Part shown: piece by piece, positions 25,588 through 34,233 of the stretch
Position numbering within the stretch: the first letter of the stretch is position 1
Layout: every line of letters starts with the position of its first letter
Assembly: GCF_000152625.1 (NCBI RefSeq)
Contig: NZ_CH724156.1
Location: 2,382,687 to 2,446,686, forward strand
Direction of reading: 5' to 3'
DNA: 64,000 bases
DNA from: Roseovarius nubinhibens ISM
Lineage (GTDB): Bacteria; Pseudomonadota; Alphaproteobacteria; Rhodobacterales; Rhodobacteraceae
The notes under the pieces: model-generated
The model's input: the letters and a program-made list of their open reading frames with translations, nothing else
Told to the model about the DNA's origin: nothing
Database searches by the model: none
Program-made: the position numbers and the translations under genes

Positions 25588-26718
25588 ATGAGTATTGTCC
25601 CGTTTTTTGCAGCGCTGAGGCGCTGTTTCGACTATTCCGGAACCATGTCGCGCGCCGATTTCGGCTGTTTTCTGGGGTGGCTTTTGCTGCTCACGATTGG
25701 CTGGCGTCTGATCACCCACAGTTGGATGCCCGTGCTGTTGCTGGCCTTGCCGCCGTTGGTCTCGGCCATGGTACGGCGCAGCCGGGACGCCCGCCCGGAG
25801 GAGGTGCGGGTGATGCTGCTGTTGATGGCCACGCCGCTCGTTTTCGCGTTTCTCTACGCTATGATGATCGCCCTCGGGGAGCGGATCACCGGGGGGACAT
25901 GGCCCGATCTTCTGTTTCAGATCCCGGTTGCGATCGTCGCCGTGGCGCTCTGGGGGCTGATCTTGCTCTCTCTGCTGGTGCGGGAAGGGGCGGAGAAGAA
26001 GGTGCAGGAAGCGCAGCCCGATCCTGATGCGGAACGTGCAAGGGCACAGGCCTTGATCACCGAGATGTCCGACCAGATTGCAAGGAAACTGGGGTTTCCG
26101 AACGAACCGGCGGCAAAGCCGAAACTGCCCCCGGATGGCAAAGAAATTGCAGAGACCTTCAAATTGCTCAAGCTGCTTTGCGCGAAGTATTCGCATGGAA
26201 TGGCTTCGCCGAACTTTGAGAAGACTGCGGAAATGATGCGCAAAACGTTGATGGCTGGCGGGTGGGTCGAGGCAGATGCCGATACCACAGAACGCGCGCC
26301 AGAGCGGTTCCAGGGAACGCTGGAAGTTCTCTTTCCAAAAAAAGGGCCTTGGGAAGCCACGCCCGAGGGTGTTACCGCCTTCATTCATCCCCATCACCCG
26401 GAGGCACTTGCGGTCATTGAATTTAAGCATGCCTATCCTCAAACGAACCAAAACTTCAGGTTTCTCCTGTCACCAGACCTGGCTGAGGCCGCAGCGCGGA
26501 TGGGGGTGGATTCGATATTTTATCGCTCATACCCTGACAGCTTTCAGGTCAGGCAGCTCGACGTCGGGCTCGCAATCGGGGGCAGTTCCCTACGTGCGGG
26601 GCGTGACGGATTGTCCACGTTTTTAACGATACGTAAGCTTTCGCAGGCCGCGCTTGAGAACGCGCCGGGCTGCGCGGCGGGCTATGTCGAGCTGGGCTTT
26701 GACGAGCAGTGTTTCTAG
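25588..26718 (+). CDS. Hypothetical protein with DUF805-like membrane N-terminus
   Basis: A 376-residue protein. The first 130 residues hold four membrane helices and resemble DUF805 (FDYSGTMSRADFGCFLGW followed by PLVSAMVRRSRDA). A helical, charged linker (about 130-165) leads to a soluble C-terminal domain with no motif I can name. The C-terminal half is visibly less GC-rich and less codon-biased than its neighbours, which may mean transfer or relaxed selection. It stands alone, divergent from the glutaredoxin fusion gene. The Shine-Dalgarno match is weak. Confidence 0.65.
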   Translation: MSIVPFFAALRRCFDYSGTMSRADFGCFLGWLLLLTIGWRLITHSWMPVLLLALPPLVSAMVRRSRDARPEEVRVMLLLMATPLVFAFLYAMMIALGERITGGTWPDLLFQIPVAIVAVALWGLILLSLLVREGAEKKVQEAQPDPDAERARAQALITEMSDQIARKLGFPNEPAAKPKLPPDGKEIAETFKLLKLLCAKYSHGMASPNFEKTAEMMRKTLMAGGWVEADADTTERAPERFQGTLEVLFPKKGPWEATPEGVTAFIHPHHPEALAVIEFKHAYPQTNQNFRFLLSPDLAEAAARMGVDSIFYRSYPDSFQVRQLDVGLAIGGSSLRAGRDGLSTFLTIRKLSQAALENAPGCAAGYVELGFDEQCF

Positions 26719-26768
26719 CGAGGGCTGCCTTTGCACCGTGGAGGCGGCGTGTCTCCGGCCCCGCCCCT

Positions 26769-27701
26769 TCAGGTCACGATGAGCGCCCTTGCCTCGGGGG
26801 TTCTGCGCCAGGTTTGCAGCGCCTCGAGACAGGCGGTGACGGTGCGGCGGGGGTGGCGGAGCGCGTGGCCGGCGGCGAGCTGGAGCGGCGGCAGGTCGCC
26901 TGAGAGCGGCCGGGCCAGGAGCGCGTCATTGCCATAGCTGCGGTCGGTGAGCGGGCGCATGTTGAGCAGGGCGATGCCATGGCCCGCGCCGACGAGGCTT
27001 CGGACCATTTCAGTGGCGGTGGCCCGGGCGGCGATGCGGGGGCGCAACCCGGCCGTGGCAAAGAGGCTCTCGACATAGGGGCGGGCGACGGGGCGGTCGA
27101 GCTGGACCAGCGGGTGATCGGCCACATCGGCGAGGCTTGGGCAGGGGATCTGGCCGAGCGGATGGCCCTCGGGCATCAGCACATAGGGCGGCAGGTCGAG
27201 CAGCGGGGTGAGCGCGATGCCGGGGCGCAGATCGCCGCCGGTGAAGAGGATGAGATCGAGCGCGCCGGACAAGAGCGCCTCTTGCGCGCTGTCATTGTCA
27301 TGTTCGCTGAGCTCGAGCGTGATGCCGGGATGGTCGCGCAAAAGCGGCCCGAGCGCATGCGGCAGGAAGGCGGGCGCCACCGGGGCGTAATAGCCGATGC
27401 GCAGCGGCCCGGCGAGGCGGCGGGCCTGTTGCCGGCCCCAGTCGAGCGTCTCGCCATACTCCTCGAGCAAGACACGGAGCCGGGCGGCGAGCGCCCGCGC
27501 CTCGGGCGTCGGAGTGATCCCCTTGGCGCGGCTGCGGATCAGGAGATCGGCGCCCATCTCTTCCTCGACCTGGGTGAGGGCGGCGGCGACGGCGGAGGGC
27601 GCGATATGGAGCTGTGCCGCGGCCCCGGTGATCGAGCCGCAATCCACCACGGTGACAAAGGCGCGGAGCGCGCGCAGCGACAGGCGCAGGTCGGGGGGCA
27701 T
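26769..27701 (-). CDS. LysR family transcriptional regulator
   Basis: A 310-residue regulator. The helix-turn-helix is near residues 20-60 (CGSITGAAAQLHIAPSAVAA), and a periplasmic-binding-like effector domain fills about 95-300. It is divergent from a fatty-acid-hydroxylase-type gene, the usual arrangement for a LysR regulator and its target. A perfect 17-bp palindrome lies 8 bp upstream of the start codon and overlaps the AGAGGA ribosome-binding site, so autorepression is likely. Effector unknown. Confidence 0.92.
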   Translation of the reverse strand: MPPDLRLSLRALRAFVTVVDCGSITGAAAQLHIAPSAVAAALTQVEEEMGADLLIRSRAKGITPTPEARALAARLRVLLEEYGETLDWGRQQARRLAGPLRIGYYAPVAPAFLPHALGPLLRDHPGITLELSEHDNDSAQEALLSGALDLILFTGGDLRPGIALTPLLDLPPYVLMPEGHPLGQIPCPSLADVADHPLVQLDRPVARPYVESLFATAGLRPRIAARATATEMVRSLVGAGHGIALLNMRPLTDRSYGNDALLARPLSGDLPPLQLAAGHALRHPRRTVTACLEALQTWRRTPEARALIVT

Positions 27702-27708
27702 GGTCTAT

Positions 27709-27725
27709 CCTCTGATAATCAGAGG
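27709..27725. promoter_or_regulatory. LysR-type operator between the regulator and hydroxylase genes
   Basis: A perfect inverted repeat, CCTCTGAT and ATCAGAGG around a single central A, contains a T-N11-A core (27711 to 27723) as expected for LysR-type regulators. It sits 8 bp from the regulator start and about 100 bp from the divergent gene. Confidence 0.65.
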
Positions 27726-27822
27726 TAGTTTCAATATTAATTCTGTTTTTGCAAGATCGAGCGGCGTGGCAGGATGGCGGCCTGTGAGACCTGTCAGAAC
27801 GACTGCTTGGAAAGGCTGCCCC

Positions 27823-28812
27823 ATGAGCGAGAATGAGAGCCCCGCGCCGCATCTGCCCGGCTGGAACCATATCCCCGATGTGCCGGTGGCGGTGTCGCCG
27901 TTTTTCAGCTGGCCGCCCGAGCCGCGGCGGATGGTGCGCTGGGTCCGGCTGCGCTGGTTCGCGCTGGCCGAGAATGTGATCCTTGTGGGCATCGCGCTTG
28001 TGTCCTGGGCGTGGTTTCAGCCGTCGATGGAGGCGGCGCGCACGCTGTCGCTCGACTGGGTCGCGGCGATCTGGCTGCGCAACATGGTGCTCATGTGCCT
28101 CGTGGCCGGGGGGCTGCATTGGTTTTTCTACATGCGGCACGGGCAGGGCAAGCGGCTCAAATACGATGCGCGGCCCTTGATGACCAAGGGGCGGCAGTTC
28201 AATTTCGGCGGCCAGGTGCGCGACAATATGTTCTGGAGCCTCACCAGCGGGGTGGGGTTCTGGACCGGCTATGAGGTGCTGATGTTCTGGGCCATGGCGA
28301 ACGGCTGGGCGCCGCATCTGAGCTGGGCCGGGAGCCCGGTGTGGTTCGTGCTGTTGTTCCCGCTGACGCCGGTGTGGATTTCGTTCCATTTCTACTGGAT
28401 TCACCGGGCGCTGCATTGGGGGCCGCTCTATCGGTTGGCGCATGGGCTGCATCATCGCAACGTCAATGTCGGGCCGTGGTCGGGGCTGTCGATGCATCCG
28501 GTGGAGCATCTGATGTTCTTCAGCTCGGTTCTCATCCATGTCATCGTGCCAGCGCATCCGCTGCATATCCTGTTTCACATGCAGCATCAGGCGCTGACGG
28601 CGGCGACCTCGCATACGGGCTATGAGAGCCTTCTGGTCAAGGATCGGCAGGCGCTGGCGCTGGGGACGTTTCATCACCAGATGCATCATCGCTATTTCGA
28701 GGTGAATTACGGCAATCTCGAAGTGCCCTGGGACAAGTGGTTCGGCTCGTTCCACGATGGCACGGCGGAGGCGCATGAGCGGCTCAAATCGCGGCGCGGG
28801 CGGGCGGGCTGA
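27823..28812 (+). CDS. Sterol desaturase / fatty acid hydroxylase superfamily protein
   Basis: A 329-residue membrane-bound di-iron oxygenase. Four or five membrane helices are seen, with the histidine clusters HRALH (near 196), HGLHH (near 208) and HQMHH (near 286) plus further histidines between, forming the eight-histidine iron site. Such enzymes hydroxylate or desaturate sterols, fatty acids or carotenoids; the substrate is not evident. It is divergent from the LysR gene, which probably regulates it. Confidence 0.9.
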   Translation: MSENESPAPHLPGWNHIPDVPVAVSPFFSWPPEPRRMVRWVRLRWFALAENVILVGIALVSWAWFQPSMEAARTLSLDWVAAIWLRNMVLMCLVAGGLHWFFYMRHGQGKRLKYDARPLMTKGRQFNFGGQVRDNMFWSLTSGVGFWTGYEVLMFWAMANGWAPHLSWAGSPVWFVLLFPLTPVWISFHFYWIHRALHWGPLYRLAHGLHHRNVNVGPWSGLSMHPVEHLMFFSSVLIHVIVPAHPLHILFHMQHQALTAATSHTGYESLLVKDRQALALGTFHHQMHHRYFEVNYGNLEVPWDKWFGSFHDGTAEAHERLKSRRGRAG

Positions 28813-28814
28813 GG

Positions 28815-29126
28815 CTAGCTTGCGTCGGGGTGATTGCGGCCCCAGATGGCGGCGGCGTCGCGGGCGATGAGGCGGCGCTGCAGCTGATCGAGCTCGGCCA
28901 GGGCGCGGCGGCGGTCGCCGGTGCGGGCCAGCGCCTTGTCAAAGGCGCGCGCGACCGAGCGCGGCCGCCACGGCAAGAGTGCCCCCGCGAGCCAGCGGCG
29001 CAGTTCGGCGGGCAGGCGGTCATATTCCTGCATCGCGGGCCGGCTGTGGCGTTTTGCGGGCAGGGTCGAGCGGCCCGTGTTGCGACCTGTATTGCGGCGG
29101 GAGTTGCGGCCTGTGGTGCGGGGCAT
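28815..29126 (-). CDS. DUF6525 family protein
   Basis: A 103-residue basic protein. An arginine/asparagine-rich N-terminus with repeated RNTG is followed by YDRLPAELRRWLAGALLPWRP and ALARTGDRRRALAELDQLQ, the pattern of the small DUF6525 family of Rhodobacterales. Function unknown. It lies tail to tail with the hydroxylase gene, 2 bp apart. The start could also be the ATG at 29033. Confidence 0.7.
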   Translation of the reverse strand: MPRTTGRNSRRNTGRNTGRSTLPAKRHSRPAMQEYDRLPAELRRWLAGALLPWRPRSVARAFDKALARTGDRRRALAELDQLQRRLIARDAAAIWGRNHPDAS

Positions 29127-29223
29127 GGTGGCGTCCGGGTTGGGAATCTCCCGGGATTGATATGTTATACTGTATCACGCCGCAAGGGGGCGCGGGCCGA
29201 GGCCGGGCGCGGGGCTGCCGCGA

Positions 29224-30705
29224 TCAGCCCGTGGCGCTGTTGAGCAGGATGAAGATCAGGGCCGACATGGCGGCGGCGGCGGGCACGGTGATCACCCAGG
29301 CCGCGACGATGGTCATGAAATGGCTGCGACGGACGAGCTTGCGGCGGCGGCGTTCTTCGGCGGGCAGGCGGCGGGTCTGCCCCGAGGCGGCGAGGCCCTG
29401 GCGCAGGCGGCGCTCCATATACCATTCGCGGAAGAAGCCGACGCCAAAGACGCCGCCCACGGCGATATGGGTCGAGCTCACCGGCAGGCCGAGCCAGGAG
29501 GCGATGATCACGGTGATGGCCGCCGAAAGGGCCACGCAATAGGCGCGCATCGGGTTGAGCTTGGTGATCTGGCTGCCGACCATGCGGATCAGTTTCGGGC
29601 CGAAGAGGAAGAGGCCGAAGGAGATCCCCGCCGCGCCGATCACCATGACCCAGAGCGGGATCGCGACCTTGTCGGCGAAATTGCCCTCTTGGGCGGCATG
29701 GACGATGGCGGCGAGCGGGCCCACCGCATTGGCCACGTCATTGGCGCCATGGGCGAAGGAGAGAAGCGCGGCCGAAAGGATGAGCGGCAGGCCGAAGAGC
29801 GTCTTGAGCGAGCGGTTGCGGTTTTCGAGCCCTTCCGACTGACGCCGGATGAGCGGCCGGGTGATGAGCCATGTCAGCAGCCCGAGCCCGAGCCCGATCA
29901 GCAGCGCGGAGGGCAGGTCGATGGAGATCACCCGCTTGAGCCCCTTGAGGGCCAGATAGGCCGCGAATGTGCCGGCCATGACGCCGACCAGCACGGGCAC
30001 CCAGACGCGGGCGGCGGCGATCTTGTCGTCGCGGTAGATGATCCGGTCCTTGATCAGGGCGAGGAAGGCAGCGGCGATGATGCCGCCGAGCACCGGGCTG
30101 ATGACCCAGGAGGCGGCGATCTGGCCCATGGTGGGCCAGTTGACCGCGCCAAACCCCGCCGCCGCGATGCCCGCGCCCATGACGCCGCCGACGACGCTAT
30201 GGGTGGTGGAGACCGGCGCGCCGAGTTTCGTCGCGAGGTTGACCCAGAGCGCGGCGGACAGAAGCGCCGCCATCATCGCCCAGATGAAGGTGCGGGTTTC
30301 GGACATGCCGGAAGGGTCGATGATGCCCTTGGAGATGGTCGAGACCACGTCGCCGCCCGCCAAGAGCGCGCCGGCGCTTTCGCAGACCGCCGCGATGAGG
30401 ATGGCGCTGCCCATGCTGAGCGCGTTGGCGCCCACCGCGGGCCCCATGTTGTTGGCCACGTCATTGGCGCCGATGTTAAGCGCCATATAGGCCCCGAAGA
30501 CGGCGGCGGTGATGACGACGAAGCGTTCGGGTTCGGTGCCCAGAAAGAGCGAGGCGAGAAGCCCGGCGATCACCAGAAAGGCCAGCGAAATCCCCATGCC
30601 GACAAGCGGGCGCGACACATAGCTGGTGGCGTATTCCATATGGGAAATACGCCCCAGATCCTTGTCGAGGGTCTTCCATTGATTGTGGCTGGTCGGTTCG
30701 CTCAT
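29224..30705 (-). CDS. Inorganic phosphate transporter, PiT family
   Basis: A 493-residue permease with about ten membrane helices and the duplicated PiT signature: ALNIGANDVANNMGPAVGA (about 75-93) and FAHGANDVANAVGPLAAI (about 317-334). It moves phosphate (usually as a metal complex) with protons. No DUF47/PhoU-like pit accessory gene adjoins, unlike many Pit loci. Upstream at 30782-30810 is a three-part PHO-box-like site, so PhoB control is likely; in Sinorhizobium PhoB represses pit. Confidence 0.93.
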   Translation of the reverse strand: MSEPTSHNQWKTLDKDLGRISHMEYATSYVSRPLVGMGISLAFLVIAGLLASLFLGTEPERFVVITAAVFGAYMALNIGANDVANNMGPAVGANALSMGSAILIAAVCESAGALLAGGDVVSTISKGIIDPSGMSETRTFIWAMMAALLSAALWVNLATKLGAPVSTTHSVVGGVMGAGIAAAGFGAVNWPTMGQIAASWVISPVLGGIIAAAFLALIKDRIIYRDDKIAAARVWVPVLVGVMAGTFAAYLALKGLKRVISIDLPSALLIGLGLGLLTWLITRPLIRRQSEGLENRNRSLKTLFGLPLILSAALLSFAHGANDVANAVGPLAAIVHAAQEGNFADKVAIPLWVMVIGAAGISFGLFLFGPKLIRMVGSQITKLNPMRAYCVALSAAITVIIASWLGLPVSSTHIAVGGVFGVGFFREWYMERRLRQGLAASGQTRRLPAEERRRRKLVRRSHFMTIVAAWVITVPAAAAMSALIFILLNSATG

Positions 30706-30781
30706 CCGCGGCCCCGTTTGCTATGGTCGCGCAGACCGCTAGTGCCTTTGGTCGCGGGTTTCAATCGCTGCCCGGGGCTTC

Positions 30782-30810
30782 GTGACAATTTTGTAACGAT
30801 TTTTTGACAC
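30782..30810 (-). promoter_or_regulatory. Three-part PHO box (PhoB site) upstream of the PiT gene
   Basis: On the minus strand three 7-mers, GTGTCAA, TCGTTAC and TTGTCAC, are separated by exactly AAAA each, giving the 11-bp spacing of PhoB half-sites. The outer two contain TGTCA. The site lies 77 bp before the start codon, between the NUDIX stop and the PiT start. Confidence 0.6.
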
Positions 30811-30831
30811 CGAGGCCGTGGGCCGTGCGGA

Positions 30832-31290
30832 TCAGAGCGCGCGCAGGATTTCGGCCAGTTCCGGCTCGTCCACCCGGTCGGCGGCCTGTTCGGGGCTCAG
30901 CCAGAGCCGGGCGCGTTCGGCCCGTTCGGGATAGTCGCGGGCAAGATCGGCCACCTCGACGCGGAACAGTTCGACCCGCACCGGGGCCGGGTAGCCGCCA
31001 TCAAGCTGCTTGTCGTAATGGTAATGGCCGATATGGGCGGGCTCGGTCTCGGTCGGGGTGACGCCGCCCTCTTCCCAAGCCTCGATCAGCGCCGCCTCGG
31101 CGGTGGCGCAGCCATCCATCAGCCAGCCCTTGGGCAGCACCCAGCGGCCGGTGTCCCGGCTGGTGATCATCAGTACTTCGAGCCCGGCGCCGCCGGTCCG
31201 CAGGCAGAGCGCCGCCACCTGAAGCTCGGGCGGTCGCCGCAGCAGGGGCTGGACCATTTCGGCCCAGGCACGTTTCAATCCATCGGTCAT
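30832..31290 (-). CDS. NUDIX hydrolase
   Basis: A 152-residue NUDIX domain protein. The NUDIX box GWLMDGCATAEAALIEAWEE near residues 61-80 keeps the catalytic glutamates but has Ile where the consensus has Arg before the first Glu. TGRWVLPKG before the box is like the diphosphoinositol polyphosphate phosphohydrolase group. Substrate unknown. A well-formed minus-strand promoter (31346-31374) supports the ATG at 31290 over the longer frame starting at 31347. Confidence 0.87.
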   Translation of the reverse strand: MTDGLKRAWAEMVQPLLRRPPELQVAALCLRTGGAGLEVLMITSRDTGRWVLPKGWLMDGCATAEAALIEAWEEGGVTPTETEPAHIGHYHYDKQLDGGYPAPVRVELFRVEVADLARDYPERAERARLWLSPEQAADRVDEPELAEILRAL

Positions 31291-31629
31291 AGCTATCCTG
31301 TCGGCTGCTCGCAGAGCCATTCGTGTTTTTGTCGTTGATGAGGGCAATATAGGGTGTTTTCAGGGAGATATCAAATAATGAGCTCTCAAGACCTCCGTGA
31401 TCGACCCCGACAACAGCGTGTTTCCGCCTCCTTTCGTCACCGCGCGGTGGCTCAACCTTGCCATCTGGAGGTTAACATCCCGTCAAAATCGCGCCGGTGA
31501 TCAAACGTTTTTTTCGCCCGGCCGTTAGCAAAGCCTCAACCTCTCTGGGGTAGATGTGAGGGGCGAGGGAAAGTCGCGGCGGTGCTCAGGGCCGGGCTGA
31601 TAGCGATGGGCGGCTGTCGAGAGCGTGAA
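31291..31629. other. Intergenic region between NUDIX and hrpB genes
   Basis: About 340 bp without a convincing gene. It holds the NUDIX promoter at 31346-31374 and the region after the hrpB stop. A 40-codon plus-strand ORF (31378-31500) has a fair Shine-Dalgarno but no recognisable product and lies over the NUDIX promoter. A T-rich run is seen at about 31510. Confidence 0.4.
31346..31374 (-). promoter_or_regulatory. Putative sigma-70 promoter of the NUDIX gene
   Basis: On the minus strand TTGATA (31369-31374) and TATATT (31346-31351) are exactly 17 bp apart, close to consensus at both boxes. The start codon at 31290 is about 50 bp downstream of the expected start site. Confidence 0.65.
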
Positions 31630-34083
31630 CTACCTGCCGCGCGGTTTTGCGCGCAAGGTGGGGTCGGCCTGGGTCGGGTCCTCGGGCCAGGGATGTTTGG
31701 GATAGCGGCCGCGCATGTCCTTGCGCACGTCGGCGTAGGAACTCGCCCAGAAGCCGGGCAGGTCCATCGTGGTCTGCACCGGGCGGCCCGCCGGGGACAG
31801 GAGCGTGACGCGCAAGGGCGTGCCGGCGACATTCGGGTGGGTTTTCTGGCCGAACATTTCCTGCAGGCGGAGGGAGATTTCCGGGGCCTCGCCGGAATAG
31901 TCGATGGGAATGTCGCGCCCCAGCGGTGTGGTGAAGCGGCCCGGCACCGATTGGTCGAGCGCCTGCATCTGGCCCCAGTCGAGCCGGGCGCGGAGCGCGT
32001 CGAGCATGTCGAAGCGCTTCCAATCCGCGGCGCTGCGCAGGCCGGTGAGATAGGGCAGAAGCCAGCTCTCGAGCGTGTCGAGCAGGGCCGCGTCGGACAT
32101 GTCGGGCAGGTCCATCCCGCCCGCGCGGGCGAGCATCACGCGGGCGCGGAAGCGGCGCGCCGGGTCGGACCAGCTCAGCCCCAGCTCGCGCACCCCGTCG
32201 AGCATGGCGCGGGCCAGCGCCTCGGGCGGGGCGTCCTTCCAGACGCGGTCGTCGAGCACCAGCGCGCCGAACCGTTCGTGACGCCGCGCCAGCACTCGGC
32301 GGTCGCGGCTGTCCCAGAGGCAGAGGTCCTGCCAGCCGATGCGGTCGCTGTAGAGTGTGCGCAGCTCGGCCTCGGAAAGGGCGATGGCCTGCCGGATGCG
32401 GGCCTCGCGGCGGTCGCCGTCGAGATCGGTGGCCACGATGAGCCGGGTCGCGGCGAGCGTGTCCTCCTCGGCAAAGACCGCGCCCTTGCCGCCTGAGAGC
32501 ACATAGCGCGGCGCGTCGCCCGCGCGGCGCAGCCCGACGCGGTCGGGATAGGCGAGCGCGGCCATTTGCGCGGCGCTGAGATCGGGATGCGCCGGTTTCG
32601 GCGCGAGCCGGGCGAGGCGTTTGGCCTCTTGCGTGATGCGGGTCAGCGCCGGGCGGTTGGGCGTGTGGGGCGAGCGCGCGGCGAAGCCTTTGGGATCGCG
32701 CAGGGCGGCGAGGCGCAGGGTCAGATCGCTCGGCGCGCTGCGCGGCAACGGATCGCGGTCGGCGAGAAGGGCGGCGAGCGGCGCGGCCTCGGGACCGGCC
32801 AGTGCCAGCATATGCGCCAGACGCGGGTGCAGCGGCATGGTGGCGAGGCGGCGGCCATGCTCGGTGATGTGCCCCACCTCATCGAGCGCGCCGAGGAGCT
32901 GCAACAGCGCCTGCGCCTCGGCATAGCTGCGCGGGTTGGGCTGGGTCAGGAAGGGCAGGGCGTCGGGCGCCGCACCCCAGAGCGCCAGATCGAGCGCCAG
33001 ACCGGCGAGATCCGCGGCCTCGATCTCGGCCGGGGGGAAGGCGGCGAGGCCGCCTTCTTCGCCGCGGGTCCAGAGCCGGTAGCAGATCCCCGGCGCGACA
33101 CGGCCGGCGCGGCCAGCGCGCTGGGTCGCCTCGGCGCGGGTGACGCGTTCGGTGATGAGGCGCGACATGCCGGCACCGGGATCGAACCGGGCGCGGCGGG
33201 CGCGGCCGGCGTCGACCACGACGCGGATGTCTTCGATGGTCAGCGAGGTTTCGGCGATCGAGGTGGCGAGCACGATCTTGCGCCCCGAGGCGACGGGCGC
33301 GATGGCGGCGCGTTGCTCGGCGAAGGGCATCGCGCCATAGAGCGGGCGCAGCACGCAGCCCTTGGGCAGGCCGGGGGCGAGCAGGGCCTCGGTGCGGCGG
33401 ATTTCGCCCTCGCCGGGGAGAAAGACGAGCACGCCGCCTTCGGTCTCGGAAAGGGCCTCGGTCACGAGATCGGCGGTTGCCTCGGGCAGCCGGGCCTTGG
33501 GGCCGAGCGGGCGGTCGAGCCAGCGGGTCTCGACCGGGTAGCTGCGACCCTCGGAGGTGATCACCGGCGCATTGCCCATGAGCGCGGCGACGGGGCCTGC
33601 GTCGAGCGTGGCGGACATCGGCAGCAAGATCAGGTCGTCGCGCAGCGCCTCGCGGATTTCGAGGCAGAGGGCGAGGCCGAGATCGGCATTGAGCGAGCGT
33701 TCGTGAAATTCGTCAAAGAGCACCGCGCCCACGCCCGGCAGGTCGGGGTCGGATTGGATCATCCGTGTCAGGATGCCTTCGGTCACCACTTCGATCTGGG
33801 TGCGGGGGCCGCATTTCGCCTCGCCCCGGATGCGGTAGCCGACGGTGTCGCCGGGGCTCTCGCCCAGCGTTTCCGCCAGCCGTTCGGCGGCGGCGCGGGC
33901 GGCGAGGCGGCGCGGTTCGAGCATCAGAATGCGCCCCGAGGTGAGCCCGGCCTGCAAGAGCGCCAGCGGCACCACGGTCGTCTTGCCGGCGCCGGGCGGG
34001 GCCTGCAGCACGGCGCGGCCATGGGCGCGCAGGGCAGCCACCAGTTCGGGCAGGCAGTCATGGATGGGCAGGGTCGCGGTCAT
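31630..34083 (-). CDS. hrpB: ATP-dependent helicase HrpB
   Basis: An 817-residue DEAH/RHA-type helicase. Walker A is QAPPGAGKTT near residue 28, the motif II box is DEFHE near 124, SAT is near 152 and motif VI is in QRAGRAGRV near 320. The HrpB-specific C-terminal region follows. E. coli HrpB has about 809 residues. The biological role is poorly known. The start at 34083 (MTATLP) or 34101 are both possible. It is divergent from meaB. Confidence 0.93.
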   Translation of the reverse strand: MTATLPIHDCLPELVAALRAHGRAVLQAPPGAGKTTVVPLALLQAGLTSGRILMLEPRRLAARAAAERLAETLGESPGDTVGYRIRGEAKCGPRTQIEVVTEGILTRMIQSDPDLPGVGAVLFDEFHERSLNADLGLALCLEIREALRDDLILLPMSATLDAGPVAALMGNAPVITSEGRSYPVETRWLDRPLGPKARLPEATADLVTEALSETEGGVLVFLPGEGEIRRTEALLAPGLPKGCVLRPLYGAMPFAEQRAAIAPVASGRKIVLATSIAETSLTIEDIRVVVDAGRARRARFDPGAGMSRLITERVTRAEATQRAGRAGRVAPGICYRLWTRGEEGGLAAFPPAEIEAADLAGLALDLALWGAAPDALPFLTQPNPRSYAEAQALLQLLGALDEVGHITEHGRRLATMPLHPRLAHMLALAGPEAAPLAALLADRDPLPRSAPSDLTLRLAALRDPKGFAARSPHTPNRPALTRITQEAKRLARLAPKPAHPDLSAAQMAALAYPDRVGLRRAGDAPRYVLSGGKGAVFAEEDTLAATRLIVATDLDGDRREARIRQAIALSEAELRTLYSDRIGWQDLCLWDSRDRRVLARRHERFGALVLDDRVWKDAPPEALARAMLDGVRELGLSWSDPARRFRARVMLARAGGMDLPDMSDAALLDTLESWLLPYLTGLRSAADWKRFDMLDALRARLDWGQMQALDQSVPGRFTTPLGRDIPIDYSGEAPEISLRLQEMFGQKTHPNVAGTPLRVTLLSPAGRPVQTTMDLPGFWASSYADVRKDMRGRYPKHPWPEDPTQADPTLRAKPRGR

Positions 34084-34233
34084 GGCCGCTTTATCCGTCA
34101 TCGGCGGGCGATTGGCCAGTGTTCCGGTGGCGGCGCGGTGGCGGCGCGGGGCGGTTCGGGCTGGACATCGGCGCGCGGCCCCGTGCATGTATCGGGTCGG
34201 CAAGAAATGGCAGGCGGGGGGACCGGGCGCGAC

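Noticed and set aside
31378-31500. 40-codon ORF with a GGGAGA-type ribosome-binding site
   Set aside because: It overlaps a near-consensus minus-strand promoter, has no recognisable product and no neighbour on its strand. Kept only as a note.
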